A stretch of DNA of 64,000 nt from Reyranella sp. (lineage in GTDB: Bacteria; Pseudomonadota; Alphaproteobacteria; Reyranellales; Reyranellaceae), in assembly GCF_004297405.1 (NCBI RefSeq), contig NZ_SCVC01000006.1:744001-808000 (forward strand). Direction: 5' to 3'. The position numbers and the translations under genes are program-made. This document shows, in pieces, positions 26,087-34,777 of this stretch. Below the pieces are notes generated by a model. The model was not told the DNA's origin. It ran no database searches and saw only the letters and a list, made by a program, of their open reading frames with translations. Positions within the stretch are counted from its first letter, which is position 1, and the number at the start of each line of letters is the position of its first letter.

Positions 26087-26761
26087 GTGAAAATCCTCCT
26101 CGTTGAAGACGACAAACAGACCGCCGACTACATCGCCAAGGGCCTGCGCGAGCATGGCCATGTGGTCGACCATGCCGACAACGGCCGCGACGGCCTCTAC
26201 CTCGCTACCGGCGAGAAGTATGACGTCCTGATCGTCGACCGCATGTTGCCGGCGATGGACGGGCTCTCCCTGGTCAAGGCGGCTCGTGCTTCTGGCATGA
26301 CGGCGCCGGTGCTTTTCCTCACCACGATGGGCGGCGTCGACGATCGCGTGGCCGGCCTCGAAGCCGGCGGCGACGACTATCTCACCAAGCCCTTCGCCTT
26401 CGCCGAGCTGCGCGCACGTATTGGTGCCCTCGCCCGCCGGCCACCGATCGTCGCCGCAACCTCGCTGGGCGCTGGCGATCTCGAAATGGACTTGCTCGCC
26501 CGCACCGTGACACGTGCCGGCAAACGGATCGAGTTGCTGGCCCAGGAGTTCAAGATCCTGGAGTACCTGCTGCGCCATGCCGGCGAGGTCGTGACGCGCA
26601 CCATGCTCCTCGAGAAGGTCTGGGACTTCCACTTCGATCCCAAGACCAACATCGTCGAGACGCACATCAGCCGCCTGCGTTCCAAGATCGACAAGGGTTT
26701 CGACAAACCCCTGCTCCATACGATCAGGGGGGCTGGCTATGTCATCCGGGCGCCTGATTAG
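26087..26761 (+). CDS. OmpR/PhoB-family response regulator
   Basis: Receiver domain (residues 1-115) with acidic pocket E7-D8-D9, phosphoacceptor Asp 51 in VDRMLPAMDG and Lys in LTKPFAFAELRAR. A C-terminal winged-helix DNA-binding domain follows (about 125-222; LLAQEFKILEYLLRHAGEVV and ETHISRLRSKIDKG). The start is a GTG at 26087. The gene overlaps the sensor kinase by 23 bases and is divergent from degP with a 132-base gap. An envelope-stress role is inferred from position only. Confidence 0.94.
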   Translation: MKILLVEDDKQTADYIAKGLREHGHVVDHADNGRDGLYLATGEKYDVLIVDRMLPAMDGLSLVKAARASGMTAPVLFLTTMGGVDDRVAGLEAGGDDYLTKPFAFAELRARIGALARRPPIVAATSLGAGDLEMDLLARTVTRAGKRIELLAQEFKILEYLLRHAGEVVTRTMLLEKVWDFHFDPKTNIVETHISRLRSKIDKGFDKPLLHTIRGAGYVIRAPD

Positions 26762-28109
26762 GATCCTGCGCTCAGCGAGCTTCCGCCTGCCGCTGCTCTA
26801 TGCCGTCCTGTTCATCCTCTCCGCCGGCGCGTTGTTCGTCACCGTCTACTGGACGGCGACCGCCGCAATGCAGAGCGACATGTCGGCGGTGCTGCGCTCC
26901 GAAGCCTACCAGCTCGCTGAAGTGCACCGGCGCAGCGGTCTTTCCGGCCTCGCCGACCAAATCACGCGGCGCATCAACTTCCGCACACGCGGCCCCATCT
27001 TCTACCTGCTGCAGGCCCCCAACCGCCGCGTCGTCGTCGGCAACCTGCCCGGCATGCCGCCGGTCGAAGGCTCGATAGACTTCATCCCACAGCGCGAAGC
27101 GCCCGAGGCCGATGTCGATCATTCGAAGCTGATGGGCTTCGGCCTCACCCTGCCCGACGGGTCGTTCCTGCTGGTGGCGCAGGATTCGACGCGGCTGACC
27201 GACATGCAGCACGCGATCGTGCGTGCCTTTTTCTGGTCGAGCGGGCTCGCCTTGTTGCTGGCGATCGCCGGCGGCGCCGTGCTGGGCACCAACTTCCTGC
27301 GCCGCATCGACACGATCACGCGCACCAGCCGCGCCATCATGGAAGGCGATCTCTCGGCCCGCATTCCCGTGCGCGGCACCCAGGACGAGATCGACCAGCT
27401 CGTCTCCAGCCTCAACGCCATGCTGGCCCGCATCCAGCAGCTCATGGACGGGCTGCGCCAGGTCTCGAGCGACATCGCCCACGACCTGCGCACGCCGCTC
27501 GGCCGCCTGCGCCAGCAACTCGAAGACGCCCGCGAACGCGCCACCTCGACCGCCGACTATGAGGCAGCGACCGATGCGGCCATCGAGGAAGCCGATTCGC
27601 TCCTGGAGACCTTCTCCGCCCTGCTGCGCATCGCCCAGGTCGAGGCTGGTGCGCAGAAGAGCGGCTTCGCCGAGTTCGATCTTTCGGGCCTGCTGACCAG
27701 CCTCGGCGAAACCTATGCCCCCGTGGCCGAGGACGCCGATCATCCCCTCGAGGTGCAGATCGACAGTGGCGTGATGCTGACCGGCGACCGCCAACTCATT
27801 GCCCAACTCGTCTCCAACTTGCTGGAGAACGCGCTGCGCCATACGCCGGCCGGCACGAAGCTCTCGCTTCGCTTGCGCAAGCAAGCGGCCGGGTTCGAGC
27901 TGGAAATCGCCGACAACGGCCCCGGCATTCCCGCCATCGAGCACGACAAGGTATTCGACCGTTTCTATCGCCTCGACCGCAGCCGCTCGACATCCGGCAG
28001 TGGCCTCGGCCTCGCCATGGTGAAGGCGATCGCGGGCCTGCACGGTCTCACGATCACACTCGAAGACGCCCGGCCCGGTTTGCGGGTCGTGCTTCAGACG
28101 GCCAGATAG
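26739..28109 (+). CDS. Sensor histidine kinase with HAMP domain
   Basis: Inner-membrane partner of the preceding regulator (456 aa). Transmembrane segment 1 is at about 17-40; a periplasmic sensor loop runs to about 160, TM2 to about 185, then a HAMP linker. HisKA has the phosphorylated His 248 in SSDIAHDLRTPLGRL. HATPase motifs follow: LVSNLLENALRHTP (N box), EIADNGPGIP (G1) and SGSGLGLAMVKAIA (G2). The 3' end overlaps the convergent livF by 16 bases. Confidence 0.94.
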   Translation: MSSGRLIRILRSASFRLPLLYAVLFILSAGALFVTVYWTATAAMQSDMSAVLRSEAYQLAEVHRRSGLSGLADQITRRINFRTRGPIFYLLQAPNRRVVVGNLPGMPPVEGSIDFIPQREAPEADVDHSKLMGFGLTLPDGSFLLVAQDSTRLTDMQHAIVRAFFWSSGLALLLAIAGGAVLGTNFLRRIDTITRTSRAIMEGDLSARIPVRGTQDEIDQLVSSLNAMLARIQQLMDGLRQVSSDIAHDLRTPLGRLRQQLEDARERATSTADYEAATDAAIEEADSLLETFSALLRIAQVEAGAQKSGFAEFDLSGLLTSLGETYAPVAEDADHPLEVQIDSGVMLTGDRQLIAQLVSNLLENALRHTPAGTKLSLRLRKQAAGFELEIADNGPGIPAIEHDKVFDRFYRLDRSRSTSGSGLGLAMVKAIAGLHGLTITLEDARPGLRVVLQTAR

Positions 28110-28810
28110 CGCTTCTTCACGTCGTCGTTGGCGCGCAACTCGTCGATCGAGCCGCGATAAACGATATGGCCCTTGTCGATCACCGCGACATGGCTCGCGA
28201 TATCGAGGCAGAAATGCATGTTCTGCTCGGCCACGATCAGGGTGATGCCCATGCCGCGCAGCTGCTGGATCAGCTCGCCGATCTTCTCGACGATGATCGG
28301 CGCCAGTCCCTCGCTGGGCTCGTCGAGCAGCAGCACGTCGGGATTGCCCATCAAGGTGCGCGCGATGGTGAGCATCTGCTGCTCGCCGCCCGAGAGGCGG
28401 CCGCCCATGCGCGTGCGCATCGAGGCGAGGATCGGAAAGACGTCGTAGATCTTCTCCAGCGTCCAGTCGGAACGTCCACCGACGCCCGTCTTGATGCCGA
28501 TCTTGAGATTGTCCTCGACTGAATGCTCGGGGAATATCTGCCGATCCTCGGGCACGAAGCCGATGCCCTCGCGGGCGATGCGGTCGGCCGTGAACTTCTG
28601 CACCGCCACGCCATGGACCGATATGGCACCACGCTTCGGTGGAGCCAGCCCGATGATCGCCTTCATGGTCGTGCTCTTGCCAGCGCCATTGCGGCCGAGC
28701 AGTGCCAGCGACTGGCCCTTCTCGACGCCGAACGAGACACCGAACAGGATCTGGCTGGCGCCGTAGAAGACGTCGATGCCGTCGAGCTTCAGGATCTCCG
28801 CCGCGCTCAC
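28094..28810 (-). CDS. livF: Branched-chain amino acid-type ABC transporter ATPase LivF (system 1)
   Basis: Cytoplasmic ATPase of a hydrophobic-amino-acid-type importer, 238 aa. Walker A is GRNGAGKSTTMKAI, the signature is RLSGGEQQML, Walker B is PDVLLLDEPSEGLAP and the switch His is in LIVAEQNMHF. It is the last gene of a five-gene Liv operon read on the minus strand, overlaps livG by 4 bases and runs 16 bases into the convergent kinase gene. The substrate may be branched-chain amino acids, amides or aromatic acids. Confidence 0.93.
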   Translation of the reverse strand: MSAAEILKLDGIDVFYGASQILFGVSFGVEKGQSLALLGRNGAGKSTTMKAIIGLAPPKRGAISVHGVAVQKFTADRIAREGIGFVPEDRQIFPEHSVEDNLKIGIKTGVGGRSDWTLEKIYDVFPILASMRTRMGGRLSGGEQQMLTIARTLMGNPDVLLLDEPSEGLAPIIVEKIGELIQQLRGMGITLIVAEQNMHFCLDIASHVAVIDKGHIVYRGSIDELRANDDVKKRYLAV

Positions 28811-29574
28811 GCCGCCGCTCCTTCGGCCGCACCGTGCGCGGACTTGCCGAGATAGGCTTCGATGACCTGCGGATTGCGCCGGACTTCCTCCGGTGTGCCT
28901 TCAGCCAGTACCGCGCCATAGGACAGGACGCGCACCGTCTGGGCGACCTTGAAGACGATATCCATGTCGTGCTCGATGAAGATCAGGGTCATGCCACGGG
29001 CGCGCCACAGGCGCTGCACCGTCTCGATCATCCGCCAGCGCTCTTCCGGCCCCATGCCCGCCGTCGGCTCGTCGAGCAGCAGCACCTTGGGCTCCAGTGC
29101 CAGCGCCAGGCCGATATCCAACAGCTTCTGGTCGCCGTGGCTCAGGTTGCGGCTCAGGATGCCCGCGACGCGCGTCAGCCCTAGCAGCTCCATGACCTCG
29201 TCGGCATGTTTCATCGCGGCGGCCGTCGGAAAGCCCACCAGCATTGCCGTTTCGCGGCGCTGATGCGCCTGCGCAGCCGCCGCCAGCGCCTCGCGAACGG
29301 TGAGCGTCGGGAACAGGCTCGCCACCTGGAAGGCGCGACCGATGCCCCGGCGCACGATCTCACGCCGCGACAGCCCCGCGATATTCTCGCCGCCCAGCAG
29401 GATGCGGCCACTGTCGATCGGGAAGCGGCCGGTGATCAGGTTGAACAGCGTCGTCTTGCCGGCGCCGTTGGGGCCGATGACGGCGGTAAGCGATCCATCG
29501 GCGAAATCGAGCGTCACGTCGCGTGTCGCCGCGACGCCGCCGAACGATTTCTTGAGGCCCTCGAGCTTCAGCAT
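28807..29574 (-). CDS. livG: Branched-chain amino acid-type ABC transporter ATPase LivG (system 1)
   Basis: 255 aa. Walker A is GPNGAGKTTLFNLITG, followed by the LivG-specific GIGRAFQVASLFPTLTV insert, the NLSHGDQKLLDIGLALAL signature, Walker B KVLLLDEPTAGMGP and FIEHDMDIVF. A short Ala/Gly tail ends the protein. It overlaps livF by 4 bases and shares one base with livM. Confidence 0.94.
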   Translation of the reverse strand: MLKLEGLKKSFGGVAATRDVTLDFADGSLTAVIGPNGAGKTTLFNLITGRFPIDSGRILLGGENIAGLSRREIVRRGIGRAFQVASLFPTLTVREALAAAAQAHQRRETAMLVGFPTAAAMKHADEVMELLGLTRVAGILSRNLSHGDQKLLDIGLALALEPKVLLLDEPTAGMGPEERWRMIETVQRLWRARGMTLIFIEHDMDIVFKVAQTVRVLSYGAVLAEGTPEEVRRNPQVIEAYLGKSAHGAAEGAAA

Positions 29575-30587
29575 CAGGAGCCACCCTTCCTGGTGTCGGC
29601 GGCCCCTGCATCGGCAGCATCGCGTACCGCCTGTGCCGCCGCCTGACGCCGGTTCTCCAGGCGCTCGGCGATCAGGTCGAGCGGCCCCTTACGCAGGCCC
29701 AGCACCAGGATCAGGATTACGATGCCCAGCACGAGCTCCGTATGGCTCGTATAGGTCACGGTGATGTCGTTCAGCAGGCGCAGGATAACCGTGCCGACCA
29801 ACGGACCCAGGAAGACGTTGGAGCCGCCCAGCAGGATCATGAAGATCGCCTCGCCGGAGGTCGTCCAGAAGCCGAAGTTGGGATAGGCGCCGGACACGAA
29901 GAGGGTCAGCAGGATGCCGCCGACGCCCGCCACACAGGCCGAGATCACGAAGCAGGTGAGCTTCACCAGAGGCACGTTGACGCCCAGGAAGGCCGCCCGC
30001 TCCTGATTGTCCCGGATCAGCCGCAGGGTATAGCCAAACGGCGACGTCACGAGCTGGCGCAGGATGGCGATACAGATGATGAAAGCCACACTACAGAAAA
30101 CATAGAGCTGCGTTCGATCGGCGAGATCGATGCCCAGGAATTTCGGCCGCGGGATGCCGCCCATCAGCCCCTGGTCGCCGCCGGTGAACGACACCCACCC
30201 CAGGATGACGTTGTAGAACAGCATCTGGAAGGCGAGCGTCAGGAAGGCGAAGTAGATCTCATTCAGCCGCACGCAGATCGCTCCGACGATCAGTGCCAGA
30301 ACCGCCGTGAAGACGATGGCCAGCGCGAAGGCCGCCGGGATCGAGAACTTGCCCGATTGCATGGCCAGCCCGAAGGCATAGGCGCCCGAGGCGAAGAACA
30401 TGGCGTGCCCAAAGGACACCAGTCCCGAGTAGCCGATCAGGAGATTGAGCGACATGGCCAGCAGCCCGTAGGCCATGCCGAACATGATGAAGTCGCGGAT
30501 GGCAGGCGGGGCGCCGAACAACGGCACCAGCAGAAGGATAACGAGCCCCGCTCCAGCCAAGGCGAGATCGCGCCAGCGTCCAGTCAT
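29574..30587 (-). CDS. livM: Branched-chain amino acid-type ABC transporter permease LivM (system 1)
   Basis: Integral membrane permease of about 337 aa. It contains the typical LLAMSLNLLIGYSGLVSFGH segment near residue 45, NEIYFAFLTLAFQMLFYN near 125, RLIRDNQERAAFLGVN near 200 and the conserved GGSNVFLGPLVG near 265. I chose the ATG at 30587 (MTGRWRDLAL). livH ends 7 bases upstream. Confidence 0.93.
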   Translation of the reverse strand: MTGRWRDLALAGAGLVILLLVPLFGAPPAIRDFIMFGMAYGLLAMSLNLLIGYSGLVSFGHAMFFASGAYAFGLAMQSGKFSIPAAFALAIVFTAVLALIVGAICVRLNEIYFAFLTLAFQMLFYNVILGWVSFTGGDQGLMGGIPRPKFLGIDLADRTQLYVFCSVAFIICIAILRQLVTSPFGYTLRLIRDNQERAAFLGVNVPLVKLTCFVISACVAGVGGILLTLFVSGAYPNFGFWTTSGEAIFMILLGGSNVFLGPLVGTVILRLLNDITVTYTSHTELVLGIVILILVLGLRKGPLDLIAERLENRRQAAAQAVRDAADAGAADTRKGGS

Positions 30588-30594
30588 GGCCGAC

Positions 30595-31500
30595 CTACTT
30601 GTTGTGCGGGCGACCAAACAGGCCGCTCGGCTTGAAGATCAGGACCAGCGCCATGATCAGGAACATCACGCCGTCGACGAACAGCGGGAACCCGATGCTG
30701 CCGAAGGAGCGCGTGAGACCGATGATGATCGAGGCCACGAAGGCGCCGACGATCGACCCCATGCCGCCGATCACCGTGACGATGAAGGACTCAATCAGGA
30801 TCGAGAAGCCCATGCCCGGTGTCAGCGACCGCACCGGCGCGGCCAGCGCACCGGCCGCACCCGCGAGCGCACTGCCGATACCGAACACCGCGGCATAGTA
30901 GAGGTTCACCCTGATGCCCAATGCGGACACCATCGGACCGTTGACGGCGGCGGCGCGCACGATGTTGCCGAAGCGCGTGCGCGCGATCACCAGCCAGAGC
31001 AGCAGGCCGATCGCCATCGCGGCCACGATCATGAAGATATAGAACGGCGGCACGACGCCGCCGAAGAAGCGCAGCGGCGGCAGGCGGAATTCGACCGGCA
31101 TGCCCATCGAGAGCGACACCGGGCCCCAGATGATCTTGATCAGGTCGTCGGAGATCAGCACGACGGCGTAGCAGACGAGAAGCTGCATCAGCACGTTCGA
31201 GCCGTAGACCTTACTCATCAAAAACCGCTCGAAGAGGACGCCCAGCATGCCGACCGCCACCGCCGCACCAAGGGCGGAGATAAAGTAGCTGCCGGTGAGC
31301 TGGTAGAACGTCCAGGCCGCGTAGGCGCCGATCATGTAGAGCGAGCCGTGCGCGAAGTTGATGACGTTCAGCACGCCGAAGATCAGCGTCACGCCCGACG
31401 CGATCAGGAACAGCAGCATGCCGATGATCATGCCGCTGGTAAGTTGAGTCACGATGCACGACGTCGTTCCGACGCAGCGCATCAACGCGTCAAGATCCAC
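30595..31500 (-). CDS. livH: Branched-chain amino acid-type ABC transporter permease LivH (system 1)
   Basis: Integral membrane permease, 301 aa, starting at a GTG (31500) with GGGAG just upstream. Family stretches are LIASGVTLIFGVLNVINFAH near residue 35, RTRFGNIVRAAAVNGPMVSA near 165 and the end motif VGAFVASIIIGLTRSFG near 245. A hairpin separates it from the binding-protein gene upstream. Confidence 0.93.
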   Translation of the reverse strand: MDLDALMRCVGTTSCIVTQLTSGMIIGMLLFLIASGVTLIFGVLNVINFAHGSLYMIGAYAAWTFYQLTGSYFISALGAAVAVGMLGVLFERFLMSKVYGSNVLMQLLVCYAVVLISDDLIKIIWGPVSLSMGMPVEFRLPPLRFFGGVVPPFYIFMIVAAMAIGLLLWLVIARTRFGNIVRAAAVNGPMVSALGIRVNLYYAAVFGIGSALAGAAGALAAPVRSLTPGMGFSILIESFIVTVIGGMGSIVGAFVASIIIGLTRSFGSIGFPLFVDGVMFLIMALVLIFKPSGLFGRPHNK

Positions 31501-31533
31501 GAGAGCTCCCGGATATTCTGATCCGCCTCATCG

Positions 31534-31557
31534 CCTCTCCGCCACACAACGGAGAGG
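31534..31557. repeat. Hairpin between binding protein gene and livH
   Basis: CCTCTCCG (31534-31541) and CGGAGAGG (31550-31557) form a perfect 8-bp stem with an 8-base loop in the 88-base gap of the Liv operon. It may stabilise the upstream mRNA so that more binding protein than permease is made, or be a dispersed short palindrome. Confidence 0.5.
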
Positions 31558-31588
31558 GCCGGCGAGAACTGTGCAGTGACTTAGTGAA

Positions 31589-32860
31589 TTAGGAGGCGTA
31601 GCCCTGCTTCTTCTTCCACTGCTTCTCGAGTTCGTAGATCGGCTCCCACGGCGAGGTCTGGAAGTCAGCGATGTACGGTTCCTTGGAGAGCGAGACGCCG
31701 TAGCCGATGATGTAGTTCACCAGCGTGTTGTCTTCCGCACGCATGGTCACCGAGCCGCCGACGCCGAACTGCGTCTTGATCGTCATGCCCTTGATCACTT
31801 CCGCGAGCTTCTTGCCGTTGGTGTCGCCATTGGTCTTCTTCAGGGCCTCGACGACCATCTGGGCCGCCACGTCATTCTCCCACGACCAGTTGGTCGGCTT
31901 GTGCTTCTGGGTCTTGACGTAGTTCTGGTACCACTCCTCGTTTTCCTTGGTCGGCGGCACCGTGCGGTTATAGCGGCCGCCCGAGTAGACGCCCTGCGGG
32001 AACTGCTTTACCTGATCGACGACGCCATAGTCGCCGAGATTGACCATGAACGACGCCTGCTTATCGAACAGGCCGTAGAGGTTGGCCTGGTCGATGAAGG
32101 CCACGAGGTCGCCGCCCCACAGGGCAGAATACATCGCATCGGCCTTGGCGTTCAGTACCTTGGTCACGACCTCGGTGTAGTCGGGCTGGAAGAGCTTCGG
32201 CCAGGATTCCTCGACGACCTGGATGTTGCCGTCGAAATGCTTGGCATACTCCATGAATTCAGCAGTATTCGAGCGGCCGTAGGCATAGTCCGGTGAGCAG
32301 GTCGCCCACTTCTTGAGCCCCTTGGCCTTGGCGATCTTGGCGGCATAGTCGCCGCCGCCGATGGCATCGTGAATGCCCTGGCGGGCCGTGCGGAAGGCCG
32401 TCGGGACATGCAGCTTCGGATCGGCCGTCAGCGACGAGGTCTCCGAGTTGCTGTGAATACAGAGCACGCCGATCTCGCGGATCACCTCTTGCACCGCAAA
32501 GGCGCCGCTCGACGCCTCGGCGTCGATGATGATCTGGCAACCGTCGTTGTTGATCAGGTCGCGCGTGACCTTGGCCGCTTCCTGCGGTGCGCCCTTGGAG
32601 TCACGGACAACGAGCTCGATCTTGCGACCGTTGATGCCGCCTGTCTCGTTCACCTTGTCAAACACGACCTTGAGGCCGCCGACGCTGGTCTGGCCCAGCA
32701 CGGCGACGCGGCCCGACAGGATGGTCGGCACGCCGATCTTGATGGCACCGCTCTGGCCTTTGACGATTGCCGGCATGCCGATGACGCCAGCCGTGGCGAG
32801 TGCACCCGCACCTTTCAGAATCTGGCGACGGCCAGTACGACGCGAGTCGATCGATGACAT
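31589..32860 (-). CDS. Branched-chain amino acid-type ABC transporter binding protein (system 1)
   Basis: Periplasmic type I binding protein of about 423 aa. The N-terminus SRRTGRRQILKGAGALATAG is a twin-arginine signal peptide. The mature part begins AIKIGVPTILSGRVAVLGQT, followed by GGINGRKIELVVRDSKGAPQ and the second lobe. I chose the ATG at 32860 (MSSIDSRR) because GGGAGTGA precedes it. First gene of the operon with livH, livM, livG and livF; its promoter region holds a 12-bp palindrome. Confidence 0.93.
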   Translation of the reverse strand: MSSIDSRRTGRRQILKGAGALATAGVIGMPAIVKGQSGAIKIGVPTILSGRVAVLGQTSVGGLKVVFDKVNETGGINGRKIELVVRDSKGAPQEAAKVTRDLINNDGCQIIIDAEASSGAFAVQEVIREIGVLCIHSNSETSSLTADPKLHVPTAFRTARQGIHDAIGGGDYAAKIAKAKGLKKWATCSPDYAYGRSNTAEFMEYAKHFDGNIQVVEESWPKLFQPDYTEVVTKVLNAKADAMYSALWGGDLVAFIDQANLYGLFDKQASFMVNLGDYGVVDQVKQFPQGVYSGGRYNRTVPPTKENEEWYQNYVKTQKHKPTNWSWENDVAAQMVVEALKKTNGDTNGKKLAEVIKGMTIKTQFGVGGSVTMRAEDNTLVNYIIGYGVSLSKEPYIADFQTSPWEPIYELEKQWKKKQGYAS

Positions 32861-32921
32861 GACATTCACTCCCAAACGTTCTTTTGCTTTTACGGTCGAC
32901 GACCAGTTGTCTCGATCTTAA

Positions 32922-32933
32922 GAACAATTGTTC
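32922..32933. promoter_or_regulatory. 12-bp palindrome in the divergent Liv / DMT promoter region
   Basis: GAACAATTGTTC is a perfect palindrome, placed 62 bases before the Liv binding-protein start and 39 bases before the DMT transporter start. Its size and location fit an operator for a dimeric repressor (MarR-, TetR- or GntR-like). The regulator is unknown. Confidence 0.45.
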
Positions 32934-32971
32934 AACATGGTCAAACATCACAACGAGTTCAGGCCGCGGAC

Positions 32972-33886
32972 GTGATTCCTCCCTCCTGGCTCTGGATCCC
33001 CCTCACCGTTTTTGCCGCTGCTGCACAGACCGTTCGCAATACCGCGCAGCGGCATTTGGTCGACGAAGTGGGCACACTCGGCGCGACCTTGGTGCGGTTC
33101 CTCTACGGGATGCCCGTACTGACATTGTGGCTAGGCATCCTGCTCTTCGTAGGCGGCTCCGAATTGCCACCCTTTTCCTGGACATTTGCCGGCTGGGTAT
33201 TGGCCGCCGCCTTCAGTCAGATGGCAGGTACGGCCTTTCTGTTGCGCGCCATGGCAGCGCGCAGCTTTGCCATCGGCCTCGTCTATTCCAAGAGTGAGGT
33301 CATTCAAGTTGCGATCTTCTCCATACTGTTTCTGGGAGAGTCCCTCTCGCTGACCGCGGCCGCGGCTGTCGGTCTCGCCACAATCGGTGTCGTGCTCCTG
33401 TCACCGCGCCTCAACAGCAGTGCCACCAGCGCGCGAAGCTGGACCGACGCTGCCGCCCTCTACGGTCTCGCCTCCGGGGCGACCTTCGCCATTTCGGCCG
33501 TCAGCTATCGCGGTGCCAATCTGACGCTGGGAGCTGTCTCACCCTTCCTCGCGGCGGCGGAGACCCTCTTCTGGAGCCAGCTCGTGCAGACGGTCCTGCT
33601 CGGCGCCTGGCTGCTGGCGCGAAACCCGACCATCGTCCTCGCGATCCTGCGGCAATGGCGGGTCTCGACCTTTGCCGGCGTCGCTGGCGCCCTGGCTTCG
33701 CTCACCAATGTGACGGCGCTGGCTCTCGCGCCCGCCTCACAAGTGCGAACCCTGATCCTGATCGAGGTCGTGTTCAGCTACGTCGTCTCGCGCCGCGTCT
33801 TCCGGGAATCGGTGAGCCGACGCGAACTCGCCGGCATTGTTCTCGTCGTCCTGGGCGCCGTGCTGGTCATTGCGACGGTGCGTTGA
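32972..33886 (+). CDS. EamA/DMT-family transporter
   Basis: Inner-membrane drug/metabolite transporter, 304 aa, with about ten hydrophobic helices arranged as two EamA repeats (about residues 8-142 and 160-300). The first repeat ends with ATIGVVLLSPR and the second with LAGIVLVVLGAVLVIATVR, the usual duplicated ends. The start is the GTG at 32972 (VIPPSWLWIP). It ends one base before the convergent SDR stop. Substrate unknown. Confidence 0.9.
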   Translation: MIPPSWLWIPLTVFAAAAQTVRNTAQRHLVDEVGTLGATLVRFLYGMPVLTLWLGILLFVGGSELPPFSWTFAGWVLAAAFSQMAGTAFLLRAMAARSFAIGLVYSKSEVIQVAIFSILFLGESLSLTAAAAVGLATIGVVLLSPRLNSSATSARSWTDAAALYGLASGATFAISAVSYRGANLTLGAVSPFLAAAETLFWSQLVQTVLLGAWLLARNPTIVLAILRQWRVSTFAGVAGALASLTNVTALALAPASQVRTLILIEVVFSYVVSRRVFRESVSRRELAGIVLVVLGAVLVIATVR

Positions 33887-33887
33887 G

Positions 33888-34739
33888 CTACTTCCACGCC
33901 CTCGGTTTGCGGTGCCGTACGAGCTCGCCATAAGGCTCGGTCGTTCCCGCCGGCAAGGTCGCCAACCAGATCACGTCTTTCGCCGCCTCGTCCGGCGTCG
34001 CGGCGCTGGACATGTCGTCGAACCAGGGCCGTGAGGCTTCGGTGTCGATGAGGCCGGGACAGGCAGCATTGACCAGGATACCGCGACGGCGAAACTCAGC
34101 CGCCCTGTCACGCGCCAGCACACGGACCGAAGCAACCTGACCGACTTTCGATGGTACGTTGATCCAGTCCGGCCAACCTGCCGACTGAGCCGTGCCGGCA
34201 CGCACCGCCGCCACGTAGTCGTCGAGGGCGCGCTCCACGCCTTGCAGCGTCAAGCCATCACCCTCGAACCTGGCATGCAGCCGTGGATCGAGATTGCGCA
34301 GCGAGCCGAACGAACTCGCGACGACGACCAGGCGCGCGTTGTCCCGCAATAGAGGTGTGAATGCCTCGAGCAGACGCAAGGTCCCATGATTGTTGGTATC
34401 GATGAATTCAGCGACCTGCTCGGACTGCGGCACGTCCTTGGTGATGCGAGCAGCGGCGTTCTGGATGACGATATCGATGCCGGCATGTCGTGATCGCACC
34501 GCCTCGGCGGCCGCCTGCACGCTCGTGTCATCGGTGACGTCGAGCGGGAGGAACTGCGGCGACAGTCCCTCACCCTTCAGCCGAGTGCAAGCTTCCTGGC
34601 CACGCTCTGCGTTGCGCGCCGTCAGGTAGACCGTGCCGCCAGTGCCCAGCTCGCGGCAAAGCCCGCGTACCAGGGCGAGGCCCAGCCCCTGGTTAGCGCC
34701 GGTGACGAGGGCGATACGGGACGTCGTTGCACTGGACAT
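33888..34739 (-). CDS. Short-chain dehydrogenase/reductase with atypical active site
   Basis: Rossmann-fold SDR of about 283 aa, close in layout to carbonyl-reductase-type SDRs. The cofactor motif ALVTGANQGLGLALV is near residue 10, NAAA follows near 95 and the serine region VVVASSFGSL near 140. Where the catalytic Y-x-x-x-K is expected the protein reads INVPSKVGQ, so the tyrosine is replaced by asparagine (codon AAC, complement of 34158-34160), one base from TAC. Activity is therefore doubtful unless another residue substitutes. I chose the ATG at 34739 (MSSATTSRIA). It is divergent from the lactonase with a 38-base gap. Confidence 0.85.
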   Translation of the reverse strand: MSSATTSRIALVTGANQGLGLALVRGLCRELGTGGTVYLTARNAERGQEACTRLKGEGLSPQFLPLDVTDDTSVQAAAEAVRSRHAGIDIVIQNAAARITKDVPQSEQVAEFIDTNNHGTLRLLEAFTPLLRDNARLVVVASSFGSLRNLDPRLHARFEGDGLTLQGVERALDDYVAAVRAGTAQSAGWPDWINVPSKVGQVASVRVLARDRAAEFRRRGILVNAACPGLIDTEASRPWFDDMSSAATPDEAAKDVIWLATLPAGTTEPYGELVRHRKPRAWK

Positions 34740-34777
34740 CGTTGACCTCGCTTCAATTGGCCGCCGAGAATGGCGGC

